Shown in pieces: positions 41,553 to 50,112 of a DNA stretch of 64,000 nucleotides. The stretch covers positions 248,001-312,000 of the forward strand of contig NZ_FMCX01000002.1 of the NCBI RefSeq assembly GCF_900091555.1, in the 5' to 3' direction. Origin of the DNA: Micromonospora mirobrigensis. Its GTDB lineage: Bacteria > Actinomycetota > Actinomycetes > Mycobacteriales > Micromonosporaceae. Each line of letters starts with the position of its first letter. The stretch's first letter is position 1. The notes beneath the pieces were generated by a model. The model saw only the letters and a list, made by a program, of their open reading frames with translations, had not been told where the DNA came from and did no database searches. The position numbers were made by a program, and so were the translations under genes.

Positions 41553-42748
41553 CAGCGCTCACCCTCGGAGTCGGAGTCGGCGGCCAGTTCCGCGCGGACC
41601 TGCTCCCGCTGCTCGACCAGCTGCGGGGTGGGTTCGGCGTACACGTGGTCGAAGAGGCTCAGCGGGTCGACCGCCGGCTTGTCGTGCATCCGCTCGCGCA
41701 GGTCGGCCGCGTACGCCTCGGCCTCCTCGGCGATGGCCGCGACGGCGGCGTCGTCGAGCACGCCACGGGCCCGCAGGTACGTCTCCAGCCGGGCCACCGG
41801 GTCCCGGTCGCGCCACGCCTCGACCTCGTCGGCGTCCCGGTAACGGGTGGCGTCGTCGGCGTTGGTGTGCGCCTCCATCCGGTAGGTGTGCGCCTCCACC
41901 AGGAACGGGCCGTGGCCGGCGCGGGCGTGCGCGACCGCGCGGTTGAGCACGGCGAGCACGGCCACCGGGTCGTTGCCGTCGACCTGCTCGCTGGGCACGC
42001 CGTAGCCGACGCCCTTGTAGGCCAGGCTCGGGGCGGCGGTCTGCCGGGACAGCGGCACGCTGATCGCGTACTTGTTGTTCTGCACGAAGTAGACGACGGG
42101 GGCCTTGAACACGGCGGCGAAGTTGACCCCCTCGTGGAAGTCGCCCTCGCTGGTGGCGCCGTCGCCGATGAAGGCCAGCGCGACGGTGTCCCGCCCCTGG
42201 TACGCCTCGCCGTAGGCCAGGCCGGCGGCGTGCACGCACTGGGTGGCCAGCGGGGTGCACTGCGGCGCGGTCCGCCGCTGGGCGGGGTCGTACCCGCAGT
42301 GCCAGTCGCCGCGCAGCAGGGTGAGCACCTCGACCGGGTCGATGCCCCGGGCGGTCAGCGCCATCGACTCGCGGTAGGTGGGGAAGACCCAGTCGTCGTC
42401 GCGGACGGCGAGGACCCCGCCCACCTGGCAGGCCTCCTGGCCCCGGGAGGACGGGTAGACGGCGAGCTTGCCCTGCTTGGTCAGGGCGGTGGCCTGGGTG
42501 TCGAAGCGGCGACCGATCACCATCCGGCGGTACAGCTCGCGCAGCGCCTCGACGGGCGGCTCGGGGTAGTCCTCCCGGGCCGGCAGCGGGGTGCCGGTGG
42601 GGTCGAGCAGACGGACCGGCTCGGCGGCGGGCAGCAGCCCGGCCGACGGGTCGGCGGCGGGGGCGGGCGTGGCGCCCGGCAGCCGCTCGTCGGCCGGGGG
42701 GCGGGGGCGCGGGGATGCCCTGCGGACCGCCTGGGGTGTGGTCGTCAC
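41552..42748 (-). CDS. bkdA: branched-chain 2-oxo acid dehydrogenase E1 alpha
   Basis: The product is about 398 aa. The ThDP motif is GDGATSEGDFHEGVNFAAVF ... QNNKYAIS. SRGQEACQVGGVLAVRDDDW, VFPTYRESMALTARGIDPVE and YRMEAHTNADDATRYRDADE with the phosphorylation-loop region are as in BCKDH E1 alpha. It decarboxylates 2-oxo acids of valine, leucine and isoleucine. GTG 42748 is preceded by AGGAGGT seven bases upstream. The first 60 residues are Pro/Ala-rich and disordered. It is divergent from an Lrp-type regulator that probably controls the operon. Confidence 0.96.
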   Translation of the reverse strand: MTTTPQAVRRASPRPRPPADERLPGATPAPAADPSAGLLPAAEPVRLLDPTGTPLPAREDYPEPPVEALRELYRRMVIGRRFDTQATALTKQGKLAVYPSSRGQEACQVGGVLAVRDDDWVFPTYRESMALTARGIDPVEVLTLLRGDWHCGYDPAQRRTAPQCTPLATQCVHAAGLAYGEAYQGRDTVALAFIGDGATSEGDFHEGVNFAAVFKAPVVYFVQNNKYAISVPLSRQTAAPSLAYKGVGYGVPSEQVDGNDPVAVLAVLNRAVAHARAGHGPFLVEAHTYRMEAHTNADDATRYRDADEVEAWRDRDPVARLETYLRARGVLDDAAVAAIAEEAEAYAADLRERMHDKPAVDPLSLFDHVYAEPTPQLVEQREQVRAELAADSDSEGER

Positions 42749-42853
42749 GGCAAGGACCTCCTGGACGTGTGGTGGCCCTATGCTCCTGCTGTTGGATGAT
42801 TGACTCAAGATCCCGGATGAACGCGGGACGAATGACCTCCCAGGGGAGCGGAT

Positions 42854-43363
42854 GTGAGCCAGGAGACCGGCCCGGAGCCGGGCAGGCCGGTCGGATCGGG
42901 ACGTTCGGTCGGACCACTGGACGAGGTCGACCGGCGGATCCTCGACGAGCTGGTCGGTGACGGGCGGATGTCCATCCGGACCCTCGCCGAGCGGGTGCAC
43001 GTCTCGCGCACCAACGCGTACGCGCGGGTGGAGCGGCTGCTGCGCGATGGCGTGATCACCGGGTTCCGCGCCCAGGTGGCGCCGGAGCCGGCGGGCCTGG
43101 GCACGTCGGCGTACATCGCGCTGACCATCGAGCAGAACACCTGGCGGGAGGTGTCGGCCGAGCTGGCCCGGGTGCGCTACGTCGAGCACGTGGCGCTGCT
43201 CAGCGGCGAGCACGACGTGCTGGCCCTGGTCCGGGCGCCGGACAACGCCACCCTGCGGGACGTGGTGCTGGACCGGGTGCAGCACATCGGCGGGGTGCTG
43301 TCGACGCGTACCTGGCTGGTCTTCGAGGAGTTCGACGGGGATCGGAGCCCGTGGCAGGGTTGA
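42854..43363 (+). CDS. Lrp/AsnC-family regulator of the bkd operon
   Basis: The product is 169 aa. After a disordered N-terminus the helix-turn-helix reads DEVDRRILDELVGDGRMSIR, TLAERVHVSRTNAYARVERL. The RAM/ligand domain follows (SAYIALTIEQNTWREVSAEL, ARVRYVEHVALLSGEHDVLA, LVRAPDNATL). Its divergent position, 105 bases from bkdA, fits BkdR-type regulators that respond to branched-chain amino or oxo acids. The shared region includes GGATGATTGACTCAAGATCC, a partial dyad that could be its site. GTG 42854 has AGGGGAG upstream. Confidence 0.92.
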   Translation: MSQETGPEPGRPVGSGRSVGPLDEVDRRILDELVGDGRMSIRTLAERVHVSRTNAYARVERLLRDGVITGFRAQVAPEPAGLGTSAYIALTIEQNTWREVSAELARVRYVEHVALLSGEHDVLALVRAPDNATLRDVVLDRVQHIGGVLSTRTWLVFEEFDGDRSPWQG

Positions 43364-43408
43364 CCACCCACGAACGTGATAACCGCTCAAAGCAGGACAG
43401 AACGCCCC

Positions 43409-43414
43409 TAGCAT
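43409..43414 (+). promoter_or_regulatory. -10 box (TAGCAT) of the first acyltransferase gene
   Basis: TAGCAT ends seven bases before GTG 43422, and the gap has no ribosome-binding site. Confidence 0.5.
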
Positions 43415-43421
43415 TTGGGCT

Positions 43422-45566
43422 GTGCTGATAACGACCGAGTCGCGGTCCGAGGCCGGCCTGCCGACGCGGGGGCCCGCACCGGCGTCACACCGGCCGGGGT
43501 CGTTCCGCGGCGACATCGAGGGCCTGCGGGCGGTGGCGGTGCTGCTGGTGCTCCTCGGCCACGCCGGGGTGCCCCGGCTGGCCGGCGGCTTCGTCGGCGT
43601 GGACGTCTTCTTCGTGATCTCGGGCTTCCTCATCACCGGCCTGCTGCTCAAGGAGCACGACCGGCGGGGCCGGATCTCGCTCACCGGCTTCTACGCGCGA
43701 CGGGCGAAGCGGCTGCTCCCCGCCGCCGCCACGGTGCTGCTGGCGACCCTGGCGCTGACCTGGCTCCTGCTGCCCCGTACCCGGTGGTCCGCGACGGCCT
43801 GGGACGTGGTCGCCAGCGCCGGCTACGCGATGAACTGGCGGATGGCCGCCGAGTCCCTCGACTACGCTACCGTCGGCCAGGCGCCGAGCATCCTCCAGCA
43901 CTTCTGGTCGCTGGCCGTGGAGGAGCAGTTCTATCTGCTCTGGCCGCTGGTGATGATCCTGCTCGGGTGGATCGCCCGGCACCGACGGCGGAGGCGCGAC
44001 GGCCTGCTCCTGCTCGGGCTGGCAGCTATCGCGCTGCCGTCGTTCGGCTGGGCGCTGGCCACCGCGCCGACGGACCCGTCCGCCTACTACGTCACCACCA
44101 CCCGGCTGTGGGAGTTGGCCGTGGGCGCCGCGGTCGCCGTGGCGGCAGGCCGGTCGAGCCGCGTCCCGAGAGCCGTCGCGGCGGTGCTGGCCTGGGCGGG
44201 ACTCGTCGCCATCGGCGCCTCGGCCGCGCTCGTCGACACCGCGTCCGGCTTCCCCGGGTACGCCGCGCTCGGTCCCACCCTGGGCGCGGCGGCGGTGGTC
44301 GGCCTCGGCTCCGTGGCCGGCCGCGCGGGCCCCGCCCTGCTGCTCGGACAGCTCCCCCTGCGCGCGGTGGGGGCCATCTCCTACTCGTTGTACCTGTGGC
44401 ACTGGCCGCTGCTGGTCGCCGCCGGGGCGTACCTCGGCGACCTGGCCGTCGGACCCGCGCTGGCGGTCGTCGGCGCCTCGTTCCTACCGGCCGTGCTCAC
44501 CTACCGCTACGTCGAGAACCCGCTGCGGCGGTCGCCGGCCCTGACCCGCCGACCGCTCGCCGCCCTGCGGCTCGGTGTCGCCTGCACGGTGGGCGCGGCC
44601 CTGTCCGGACTGCTGTTCCAGCTGCTCGCCGTGCCCGGCACGCCGGGCACCGTCCCGTCCGCGATCCCGGTCCAGGCGCCCGCCGGCCCGGCGGCGTCGG
44701 CGCCGGTGCCCTCCTGGGGCGCCGCGGCTCTCGGGTCCTCGCCCCGCGACAGCCCGGCCGGGATCCCCGTCGACCGGGTCGACTCGATCTTCCCCGATCC
44801 GCTGCGGGTGGGAGAGGACGTTCCCGCGGCCTACCAGCGCTGCATCGTCGACCAGGCCACGGTGACCGCCCGGCGCTGCGTCTTCGGCGATCCGGCGGGA
44901 CGGACCACCGTGGCGCTGGTCGGGGACTCGCACGCCTACCACTGGCTCCCCGCCCTCGATCCGGCCGCCAAGCGGAACCACTGGCGGATCGTCCTCTACG
45001 CGAAGGCCACCTGCCCCTTCGTCGAGGCGACGGTGATCTTCGCCGGCCGGCCGTACGAGACCTGCACCCGATGGAACGCGTCGGTCCGCGCCGCGCTGCG
45101 CGGCCCGGACCGGCCCGACCTGCTGCTGACCAGCGACGCCGGATATCTCGTGGTGGAGAACGGCAGGACCGCCTCGTCCACCATGGCGTTGAGCCCGAAG
45201 CTGCGGCAGACGTGGCGCGGGATGGTCGACGCGGGGGTGCCGGTGGTGGTGCTGCGCGACGGGCCGTACCACGAGCGGAACATCGCCGAGTGCGTCGCCG
45301 AGAACCGCAAGCGGCTGACCCGGTGCGCCTCGCCCCGGTCCCGCCTGGACAGCGGCGGAGGCCCCGCGCAAAAAAAGGCGGCCGAGGGGCTCGCCGGGGT
45401 GCACCTGATCGACCTGACCGACGCGATCTGCCCCGCCGACCGGTGCGCCCCCGTCATCGGCGGTGTCCTGGTCTACAGCGACAACAACCACGTCAGCGCG
45501 ACGTACATGGCGACGATGGAGCCCCGCCTCGAGGCGGCCCTGCGACCGCTGGTCCCCGCCCGGTGA
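43422..45566 (+). CDS. OafA-type membrane acyltransferase fused to SGNH hydrolase (copy 1)
   Basis: The product is 714 aa. Residues 28-380 are the acyltransferase-3 membrane domain: FRGDIEGLRAVAVLLVLLGH with the catalytic His, GGFVGVDVFFVISGFLITGL, FYARRAKRLLPAA and SLAVEEQFYLLWPL. About ten helices are present. After a Pro/Ala linker an outer SGNH domain has VALVGDSHAYHWLPAL (Ser nucleophile) and a DNNHVSATY catalytic Asp-His. It probably O-acetylates a wall or exported glycan. A run of seven A bases (45370-45376, coding QKK) is striking in this sequence. Copy 2 follows in tandem. Confidence 0.93.
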   Translation: MLITTESRSEAGLPTRGPAPASHRPGSFRGDIEGLRAVAVLLVLLGHAGVPRLAGGFVGVDVFFVISGFLITGLLLKEHDRRGRISLTGFYARRAKRLLPAAATVLLATLALTWLLLPRTRWSATAWDVVASAGYAMNWRMAAESLDYATVGQAPSILQHFWSLAVEEQFYLLWPLVMILLGWIARHRRRRRDGLLLLGLAAIALPSFGWALATAPTDPSAYYVTTTRLWELAVGAAVAVAAGRSSRVPRAVAAVLAWAGLVAIGASAALVDTASGFPGYAALGPTLGAAAVVGLGSVAGRAGPALLLGQLPLRAVGAISYSLYLWHWPLLVAAGAYLGDLAVGPALAVVGASFLPAVLTYRYVENPLRRSPALTRRPLAALRLGVACTVGAALSGLLFQLLAVPGTPGTVPSAIPVQAPAGPAASAPVPSWGAAALGSSPRDSPAGIPVDRVDSIFPDPLRVGEDVPAAYQRCIVDQATVTARRCVFGDPAGRTTVALVGDSHAYHWLPALDPAAKRNHWRIVLYAKATCPFVEATVIFAGRPYETCTRWNASVRAALRGPDRPDLLLTSDAGYLVVENGRTASSTMALSPKLRQTWRGMVDAGVPVVVLRDGPYHERNIAECVAENRKRLTRCASPRSRLDSGGGPAQKKAAEGLAGVHLIDLTDAICPADRCAPVIGGVLVYSDNNHVSATYMATMEPRLEAALRPLVPAR

Positions 45567-45633
45567 GGCACGGTTCAACGTCCTTCCGGTGGCGCCTGCA
45601 ACCCCTCTCCGGACGAATAACCTCCGTCAGCAC

Positions 45634-45678
45634 GCCCCGTTGTACAGGTCGAGAACCGTACATTTGTCGAAACGGGGC
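45634..45678 (+). promoter_or_regulatory. nested hairpin covering the translation start region of acyltransferase copy 2
   Basis: GCCCCGT (45634-45640) pairs with ACGGGGC (45672-45678), and inside it TGTAC (45641-45645) pairs with GTACA (45658-45662). The outer right arm contains the only G-rich, ribosome-binding-like sequence before ATG 45684. Folding would hide it, suggesting translational control. Confidence 0.4.
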
Positions 45679-45683
45679 ACAGA

Positions 45684-47816
45684 ATGCGTCTGGGAATCGC
45701 GCCGGAGCAGTCCGCCAAGGCGGCCTTCCGCGGGGACATCGAGGGTTTGCGCGCCCTCGCCGTCCTCATGGTGGTCATCGGTCACGCGGCGCGCGACGTC
45801 GTCCCGGGCGGCTTCGTCGGCGTCGACGTCTTCTTCGTCATCTCCGGTTTCCTCATCACCGGCCTGCTCATCGCCGAACTCGAACGCACCGGCCGCATCT
45901 CCCTGACCAGCTTCTACGCGCGCCGCGCCAAGCGCCTGCTGCCCGCGGCGGCCATCGTGCTGGTGGCCAGCCTGCTGCTTACCTGGCTCCTGCTGCCCCG
46001 GAGCCGTTGGGCGGACACCGCCTGGGACGTGGTGGCCAGCGCCGGCTACGGGCTGAACTGGCGGCTCGCCGTCCAGTCGACGGACTACTGGGCGGCGGAC
46101 GCCGCGCCCAGCATCGTCCAGCACTTCTGGTCGCTCAGCGTCGAGGAACAGTTTTATCTGTTCTGGCCGCTACTCCTGCTCGCCCTCGCCATCCTCGCCG
46201 GGCGTCGTCGGCTGCGCCGGGGCGCGCTGATGATCGGCTTCGCCCTCGTCGCGCTGCCCTCCTTCGCGTGGTCGGTCCATGAGAGTCTGGCCAACCCCGG
46301 GCCGGCCTACTTCGTCACCACCACCCGGCTGTGGGAGCTCGCCCTCGGCGGGGCCGTCGCCATCGTCGGAGCCCGGGCGCACCGGCTGCCCCGTGCGCTG
46401 GCCGCCGGTCTCGCCTGGGCCGGCCTGGCCATGGTGGCCTCGTCCGCCGTTCTCGTTGATCCGCAACGGGCCTTCCCGGGATATCAGGCGCTGCTGCCGA
46501 CAGTCGGCACAGCGGCCGTGATCGCGGGGGCCCAGGCCGCCGGTCGAGCGGGACCGGCCGGCGCGCTCGGATGGGGGCCGGTCCGGGCCGTCGGCGCCGT
46601 CTCCTACTCGCTCTACCTCTGGCACTGGCCGCTGCTGCTCGCGGCCGAGGCGAGGTTCGGCGAGCTGAGCGTGCCGGCGGGCCTGGCAGTGGTGACGCTG
46701 TCCGCGGTGCCCGCCGTGCTCACCTACCGGTTCGTGGAGAACCCGATCCGGACGTCCGAGGCCCTGCGGTCGGAACCGGCCAAGGCGCTGCGGGTCGGCG
46801 CAGTCTGCACGAGCGCCGCCCTCGCCGCCGGCCTGCTCTTCCAGCTGACCGTGTGGCCGCCACGGCAGGCGCCGCCACCCCCGGTGGCCCTGGCACCGAT
46901 CGGCGACACGGCCACCGCGACCGCCACCGCCCGGGCCATCGTCCTGAGCGGGCCGCCCGGAGCGGCGGTCCTCGGTAGGAAACCGTTGGGCGACCGCGCC
47001 GGGGCGGCCGTCGACCGGGCCTCCGCCATCACCCCCGATCCGAGCGTCGCCAAGAAGGACGGACCCGAGTACTGGGCCCACCCCTGCGCCGCCTCGGAAC
47101 GGGACGGAGAGCTGTTCCCCTGCGAATTCGGGGACGGGAACGGGTCGGTCTCCGTGGCACTCGCCGGGGACTCACACATGACCCAGTGGTTGCCGGCCCT
47201 GAAGCTCATCGCCGAGGCAGAGGGCTGGCAGCTGCGTTCCTACGCCCGGTCCGCCTGTCCGTTCATCAGCATCGAGGTGGCCTGGCAGGACCGCCCGGAG
47301 CCCGGCTGCCTGAGCTGGAATCGCCTCGTACAGAAGGAACTGACCGAGGTCGACAAGCCGGACCTGCTGCTGGTCACCAACACCTTCTACCGCCCGTCGG
47401 GGGTGGCCCCCGACGCCGTCGACCAGGCAAACCGCGGCATGGCCGACGGTCTGCGCGCGACCTGGCGGAAGGTTGCCCAGGCGGGAACGCCGGTGGCCGT
47501 GATCCGCGACTCGCCCCACCTCAAGCGGGACGCCGCCGAATGCGCTGCCGTCAATCCCCGGAAGCTGACGCGCTGCGCGACGGACCGCGAGTCCGCACTG
47601 AGCACAGGCGGTGGCGGGGTCGCGCACGAGTTGGCGGCGAAGGGGCTGTCCGATGTCCATCTGATCGATCTCAACGACGCGATCTGCCCCGTGGATCCCT
47701 GTGCGGCGGTCATCGGTGGGGCCCTCGTCTATCGGGACAGCAACCACCTCACCGCCACCTACGCGGCCAGCCTGGCGCCCCGGCTCCGGGACTCGCTGAC
47801 CAGGCTCCTCAACTGA
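45684..47816 (+). CDS. OafA-type membrane acyltransferase fused to SGNH hydrolase (copy 2)
   Basis: The product is 710 aa, collinear with the preceding protein: FRGDIEGLRALAVLMVVIGH, VGVDVFFVISGFLITGLLIA, FYARRAKRLLPAA and SLSVEEQFYLFWPL, then VALAGDSHMTQWLPAL and RDSNHLTATYAA in the SGNH domain. The two are clear paralogues from a tandem duplication, now rather diverged in the linker and SGNH parts, so they may modify different positions or glycans. The gap between them is 117 bases and contains a nested hairpin. Copy 2 lacks the poly-A run. Possible substrates are wall polysaccharides, teichoic-type polymers or a glycosylated metabolite. Confidence 0.93.
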   Translation: MRLGIAPEQSAKAAFRGDIEGLRALAVLMVVIGHAARDVVPGGFVGVDVFFVISGFLITGLLIAELERTGRISLTSFYARRAKRLLPAAAIVLVASLLLTWLLLPRSRWADTAWDVVASAGYGLNWRLAVQSTDYWAADAAPSIVQHFWSLSVEEQFYLFWPLLLLALAILAGRRRLRRGALMIGFALVALPSFAWSVHESLANPGPAYFVTTTRLWELALGGAVAIVGARAHRLPRALAAGLAWAGLAMVASSAVLVDPQRAFPGYQALLPTVGTAAVIAGAQAAGRAGPAGALGWGPVRAVGAVSYSLYLWHWPLLLAAEARFGELSVPAGLAVVTLSAVPAVLTYRFVENPIRTSEALRSEPAKALRVGAVCTSAALAAGLLFQLTVWPPRQAPPPPVALAPIGDTATATATARAIVLSGPPGAAVLGRKPLGDRAGAAVDRASAITPDPSVAKKDGPEYWAHPCAASERDGELFPCEFGDGNGSVSVALAGDSHMTQWLPALKLIAEAEGWQLRSYARSACPFISIEVAWQDRPEPGCLSWNRLVQKELTEVDKPDLLLVTNTFYRPSGVAPDAVDQANRGMADGLRATWRKVAQAGTPVAVIRDSPHLKRDAAECAAVNPRKLTRCATDRESALSTGGGGVAHELAAKGLSDVHLIDLNDAICPVDPCAAVIGGALVYRDSNHLTATYAASLAPRLRDSLTRLLN

Positions 47817-47831
47817 CGGCGGATAGGGCGC

Positions 47832-48803
47832 TCAGTGTTCGGGCGGGGCCGCCAGGCCCTCCCGGTCGGCCAGCTCCAGCAGCGGCTCCAGCGAGTAGCG
47901 CCGCTCGTCGAGGCCGGCGTGCGGGTCGCCCCGCTCGGCGAACCGGGCCGGCATCGTGGTCACGTCGAAGTCCTCCGGGCGTACGTCGGAAAGCTCCGAC
48001 CAGTCCAGCGGCGCGGAGACCAGCGCCGCCGGCGTCGGCCGGATCGAGTACGCCGAGGTGACGGTGTGGTCGCGGGCCATCTGGTTGTAGTCCACGAAGA
48101 CCGGCCGGTCCCGTTGCTCCCGCCACCATGTGGTGGTGACCAGCTCCGGCAGCCGGCGCTGCATCTCGCGGCCCAACGCCAGCACCGCCCGCCGGCACTC
48201 CCCGAAGCTCCACCGGGGCTCGATGGAGAGGTAGACGTGCAGGCCCCGCCCGCCGGTGGTCTTCGGGTAGCCGGCCAGCCCCAACTCGTCGAGGAAGGCC
48301 CGCACCTCGTGCGCCACCGGCACCACCTGGGCGAAGTCCACCCCGGGCATCGGGTCGAGGTCGATGCGCAGCTGGTCGGGGTGCTCCACGTCGCCGGCCG
48401 AGACCGGCCACGGGTGGAAGCGCAGGGTGCCCAGGTTGGCCGCCCAGATCACCACCGCCAGCTCGCTCGGGGCCACCTCGTCGGCGGTCCGGCCGCTGGG
48501 GAAGGTGATGTGCGCCGTCCGCACCCAGTCGGGCGCCCCCGCGGGCAGCCGCTTCTGGTAGAACGCGTCGCCCTTGTTGGTCTGCCGGGTGGCGACCTTC
48601 GCGCCCTCGAACACCCCGCGCGGCCACCGTTCCAGCATGGTGGGCCGGTCGCGCAGGGCGCGCAGGATGCCGTCGCCGACCGCCAGGAAGTAGCGGACCA
48701 CGTCCAGCTTGGTCAGTCCCCGCTCCGGGAAGTAGGGCTTGTCCGGGCTGGAGACGCGGACCAGCCGCTCCCCCACCCGGATCTCCTCGGCCGCTGTCGC
48801 CAT
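47832..48803 (-). CDS. stand-alone LigD polymerase/primase domain protein
   Basis: The product is about 323 aa. RLVRVSSPDKPYFPERGLTK, FYQKRLPAGAPDWVRTAHIT, LRIDLDPMPGVDFAQVV (catalytic Asp pair D-x-D), YPKTTGGRGLHVYLSIEPRW and VFVDYNQMARDHTVTSAYSI match the archaeo-eukaryotic primase-like POL domain of bacterial NHEJ. Ligase and nuclease domains are absent, so it is the 'PolDom only' type that acts with a separate ligase or Ku. Those genes are not in this window. TACGGT seven bases before ATG 48803 suggests a leaderless start. It fills in or adds ribonucleotides at breaks. Confidence 0.92.
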   Translation of the reverse strand: MATAAEEIRVGERLVRVSSPDKPYFPERGLTKLDVVRYFLAVGDGILRALRDRPTMLERWPRGVFEGAKVATRQTNKGDAFYQKRLPAGAPDWVRTAHITFPSGRTADEVAPSELAVVIWAANLGTLRFHPWPVSAGDVEHPDQLRIDLDPMPGVDFAQVVPVAHEVRAFLDELGLAGYPKTTGGRGLHVYLSIEPRWSFGECRRAVLALGREMQRRLPELVTTTWWREQRDRPVFVDYNQMARDHTVTSAYSIRPTPAALVSAPLDWSELSDVRPEDFDVTTMPARFAERGDPHAGLDERRYSLEPLLELADREGLAAPPEH

Positions 48804-48810
48804 GCCTGAC

Positions 48811-48816
48811 ACCGTA
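48811..48816 (-). promoter_or_regulatory. -10 box (TACGGT) of the LigD-polymerase gene
   Basis: It ends seven bases before ATG 48803 on the minus strand, inside the 50-base gap to the next gene. There is no ribosome-binding site. Confidence 0.45.
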
Positions 48817-48853
48817 ACGGCCACCGACGCCCGACCGGGGCCGTCACGGCCGG

Positions 48854-49180
48854 TCAGCCCGCGATCATCACCCCGAGCACCAGCAGCGGCAGCGAGACGA
48901 ACAGGAAGATGCCGACGCCGGTGAGCACCCGTCCACCGCCCGCGTCCTCCCGCTCGGGCGGCAGCCCGAACGTGGTCCGCGCACCCAGCATGCCGATCCT
49001 GCTCAGCGTCAGGTCCCCGGTGATCGCCAGCAACAGGGCGATCGCCACCAGCGCGATACCGAACCGGTGGACGAAGTCGCCGCCGGCGGAGGCCACCCAG
49101 ATCCCGACCGCCACCGCGGCCACCAGCCCGGCGACGACTATCAGAAACAGGGCTTCCCGCAGCCCCTTGAGCACGGTCAT
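48854..49180 (-). CDS. small membrane protein, unknown function
   Basis: The product is 108 aa with three hydrophobic helices: ALFLIVVAGLVAAVAVGIWV, FGIALVAIALLLAITGDLTL and VGIFLFVSLPLLVLGVMIAG. A cytoplasmic-type loop (GLPPEREDAGGGRV) lies between the last two. No family is recognised. GGGAGGTG about nine bases before ATG 49180 is a good ribosome-binding site. It is followed by the LigD-polymerase gene on the same strand, which seems to have its own promoter, so a functional link is not implied. Confidence 0.75.
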   Translation of the reverse strand: MTVLKGLREALFLIVVAGLVAAVAVGIWVASAGGDFVHRFGIALVAIALLLAITGDLTLSRIGMLGARTTFGLPPEREDAGGGRVLTGVGIFLFVSLPLLVLGVMIAG

Positions 49181-49259
49181 CGACCGACACCTCCCCCGTG
49201 ACACGACCGGAGCCGGTCGTACCCGACATGGTGCCCCGCAGGAGGCGGTCGCCGCTGTC

Positions 49260-49278
49260 CCGTCACCCAGGGTGACGG
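49260..49278. promoter_or_regulatory. perfect 19-base palindrome, possible operator
   Basis: CCGTCACCCAGGGTGACGG has nine-base arms around a single A. It lies about 100 bases upstream of the phosphatase gene and 80 bases upstream of the divergent membrane-protein gene, as an operator would. The regulator is unknown. Confidence 0.45.
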
Positions 49279-49380
49279 TTGGGTTCTCGCCAGCGCGCCA
49301 CGCTTACCCGTCGGGTCCGGCTTCCCGCGAGCGCCGCCCGCGCGGGGTTACCGGGCGCGATGCCCGGGTAGGGGTTGGCC

Positions 49381-50112
49381 ATGGCGGAACTGGCAGCCCT
49401 CTGGATCGTCCGACACGGCGAGAGCACGGCCAACGTGGCGGCGACCGCGGCGGAGAGCTCCGGCGCGGAGCTGATCGACCTGACCCACCGTGACGCCGAC
49501 GTGCCACTGTCGGCCACCGGCGAGGAGCAGGCCCGGGCCACCGGCCGCTGGCTGGCCGGGCTGCCGGAGCACCGCCGGCCCGACGTGGCGGTGGTGTCGC
49601 CGTACCTGCGCGCGGTGAGCACCGCCGAGCTGGCGCTGGCCGGCACCGGGATCCCGGTCAGCCGCGACGAGCGGCTGCGCGACCGGGAGCTGGGCATCCT
49701 GGACGGGCTGACCGGGCACGGGGTGCGCCGGCGGTACCCGGACGAGGCGGACCGCCGGGCCCGGCTGGGCAAGTTCTACTACCGGCCGCCGGGCGGCGAG
49801 TCCTGGACCGACGTGGCGTTGCGGCTGCGCGGGCTCCTCGGCGACCTGCGCCGCGACCACGAGGGCCAGCGGGTGCTGCTCTTCGGCCACGACGCCCTGG
49901 TCTTCCTGCTGCGTTACCTGATCGAGGGGCTCACCGAGGCGGAGCTGATGGCCCTGACCCGGGAGCACGTGATCGCCAACTGCTCGGTCACCGGCTGGTC
50001 GGCGGACGCCGACGGCCGGCTGACCGCGGACACCTTCAACGACGTCGGCCACCTGCACCAGCAGGGCGCCCGGCCGACCAGAGAGGACGAGGTGCATGCC
50101 GAACCGGTCTGA
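49381..50112 (+). CDS. histidine phosphatase (phosphoglycerate-mutase-like)
   Basis: The product is 243 aa. VRHGESTANVA gives the phospho-acceptor His, SPYLRAVSTAELAL the second Arg, RELGILDG the acid and LLFGHDALVFLLRYL the second catalytic His. The family includes many small-molecule and sugar phosphatases; the substrate is not evident. The VALRLRGLLGDLRRDHEGQR stretch is typical of bacterial broad-specificity phosphatases. AGGGG six bases upstream supports ATG 49381. Its last 17 bases overlap nnrD, so the two are translated together. Confidence 0.88.
   Translation: MAELAALWIVRHGESTANVAATAAESSGAELIDLTHRDADVPLSATGEEQARATGRWLAGLPEHRRPDVAVVSPYLRAVSTAELALAGTGIPVSRDERLRDRELGILDGLTGHGVRRRYPDEADRRARLGKFYYRPPGGESWTDVALRLRGLLGDLRRDHEGQRVLLFGHDALVFLLRYLIEGLTEAELMALTREHVIANCSVTGWSADADGRLTADTFNDVGHLHQQGARPTREDEVHAEPV

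Noticed and set aside
43409..43421. ribosome-binding site before acyltransferase copy 1 (TTTGGGC)
   Set aside because: Too short and too close to the start; the leaderless interpretation with TAGCAT fits better.
43415..46282. 955-codon plus-strand frame overlapping both acyltransferases
   Set aside because: Out-of-frame shadow; the in-frame acyltransferase proteins have all motifs and proper starts.
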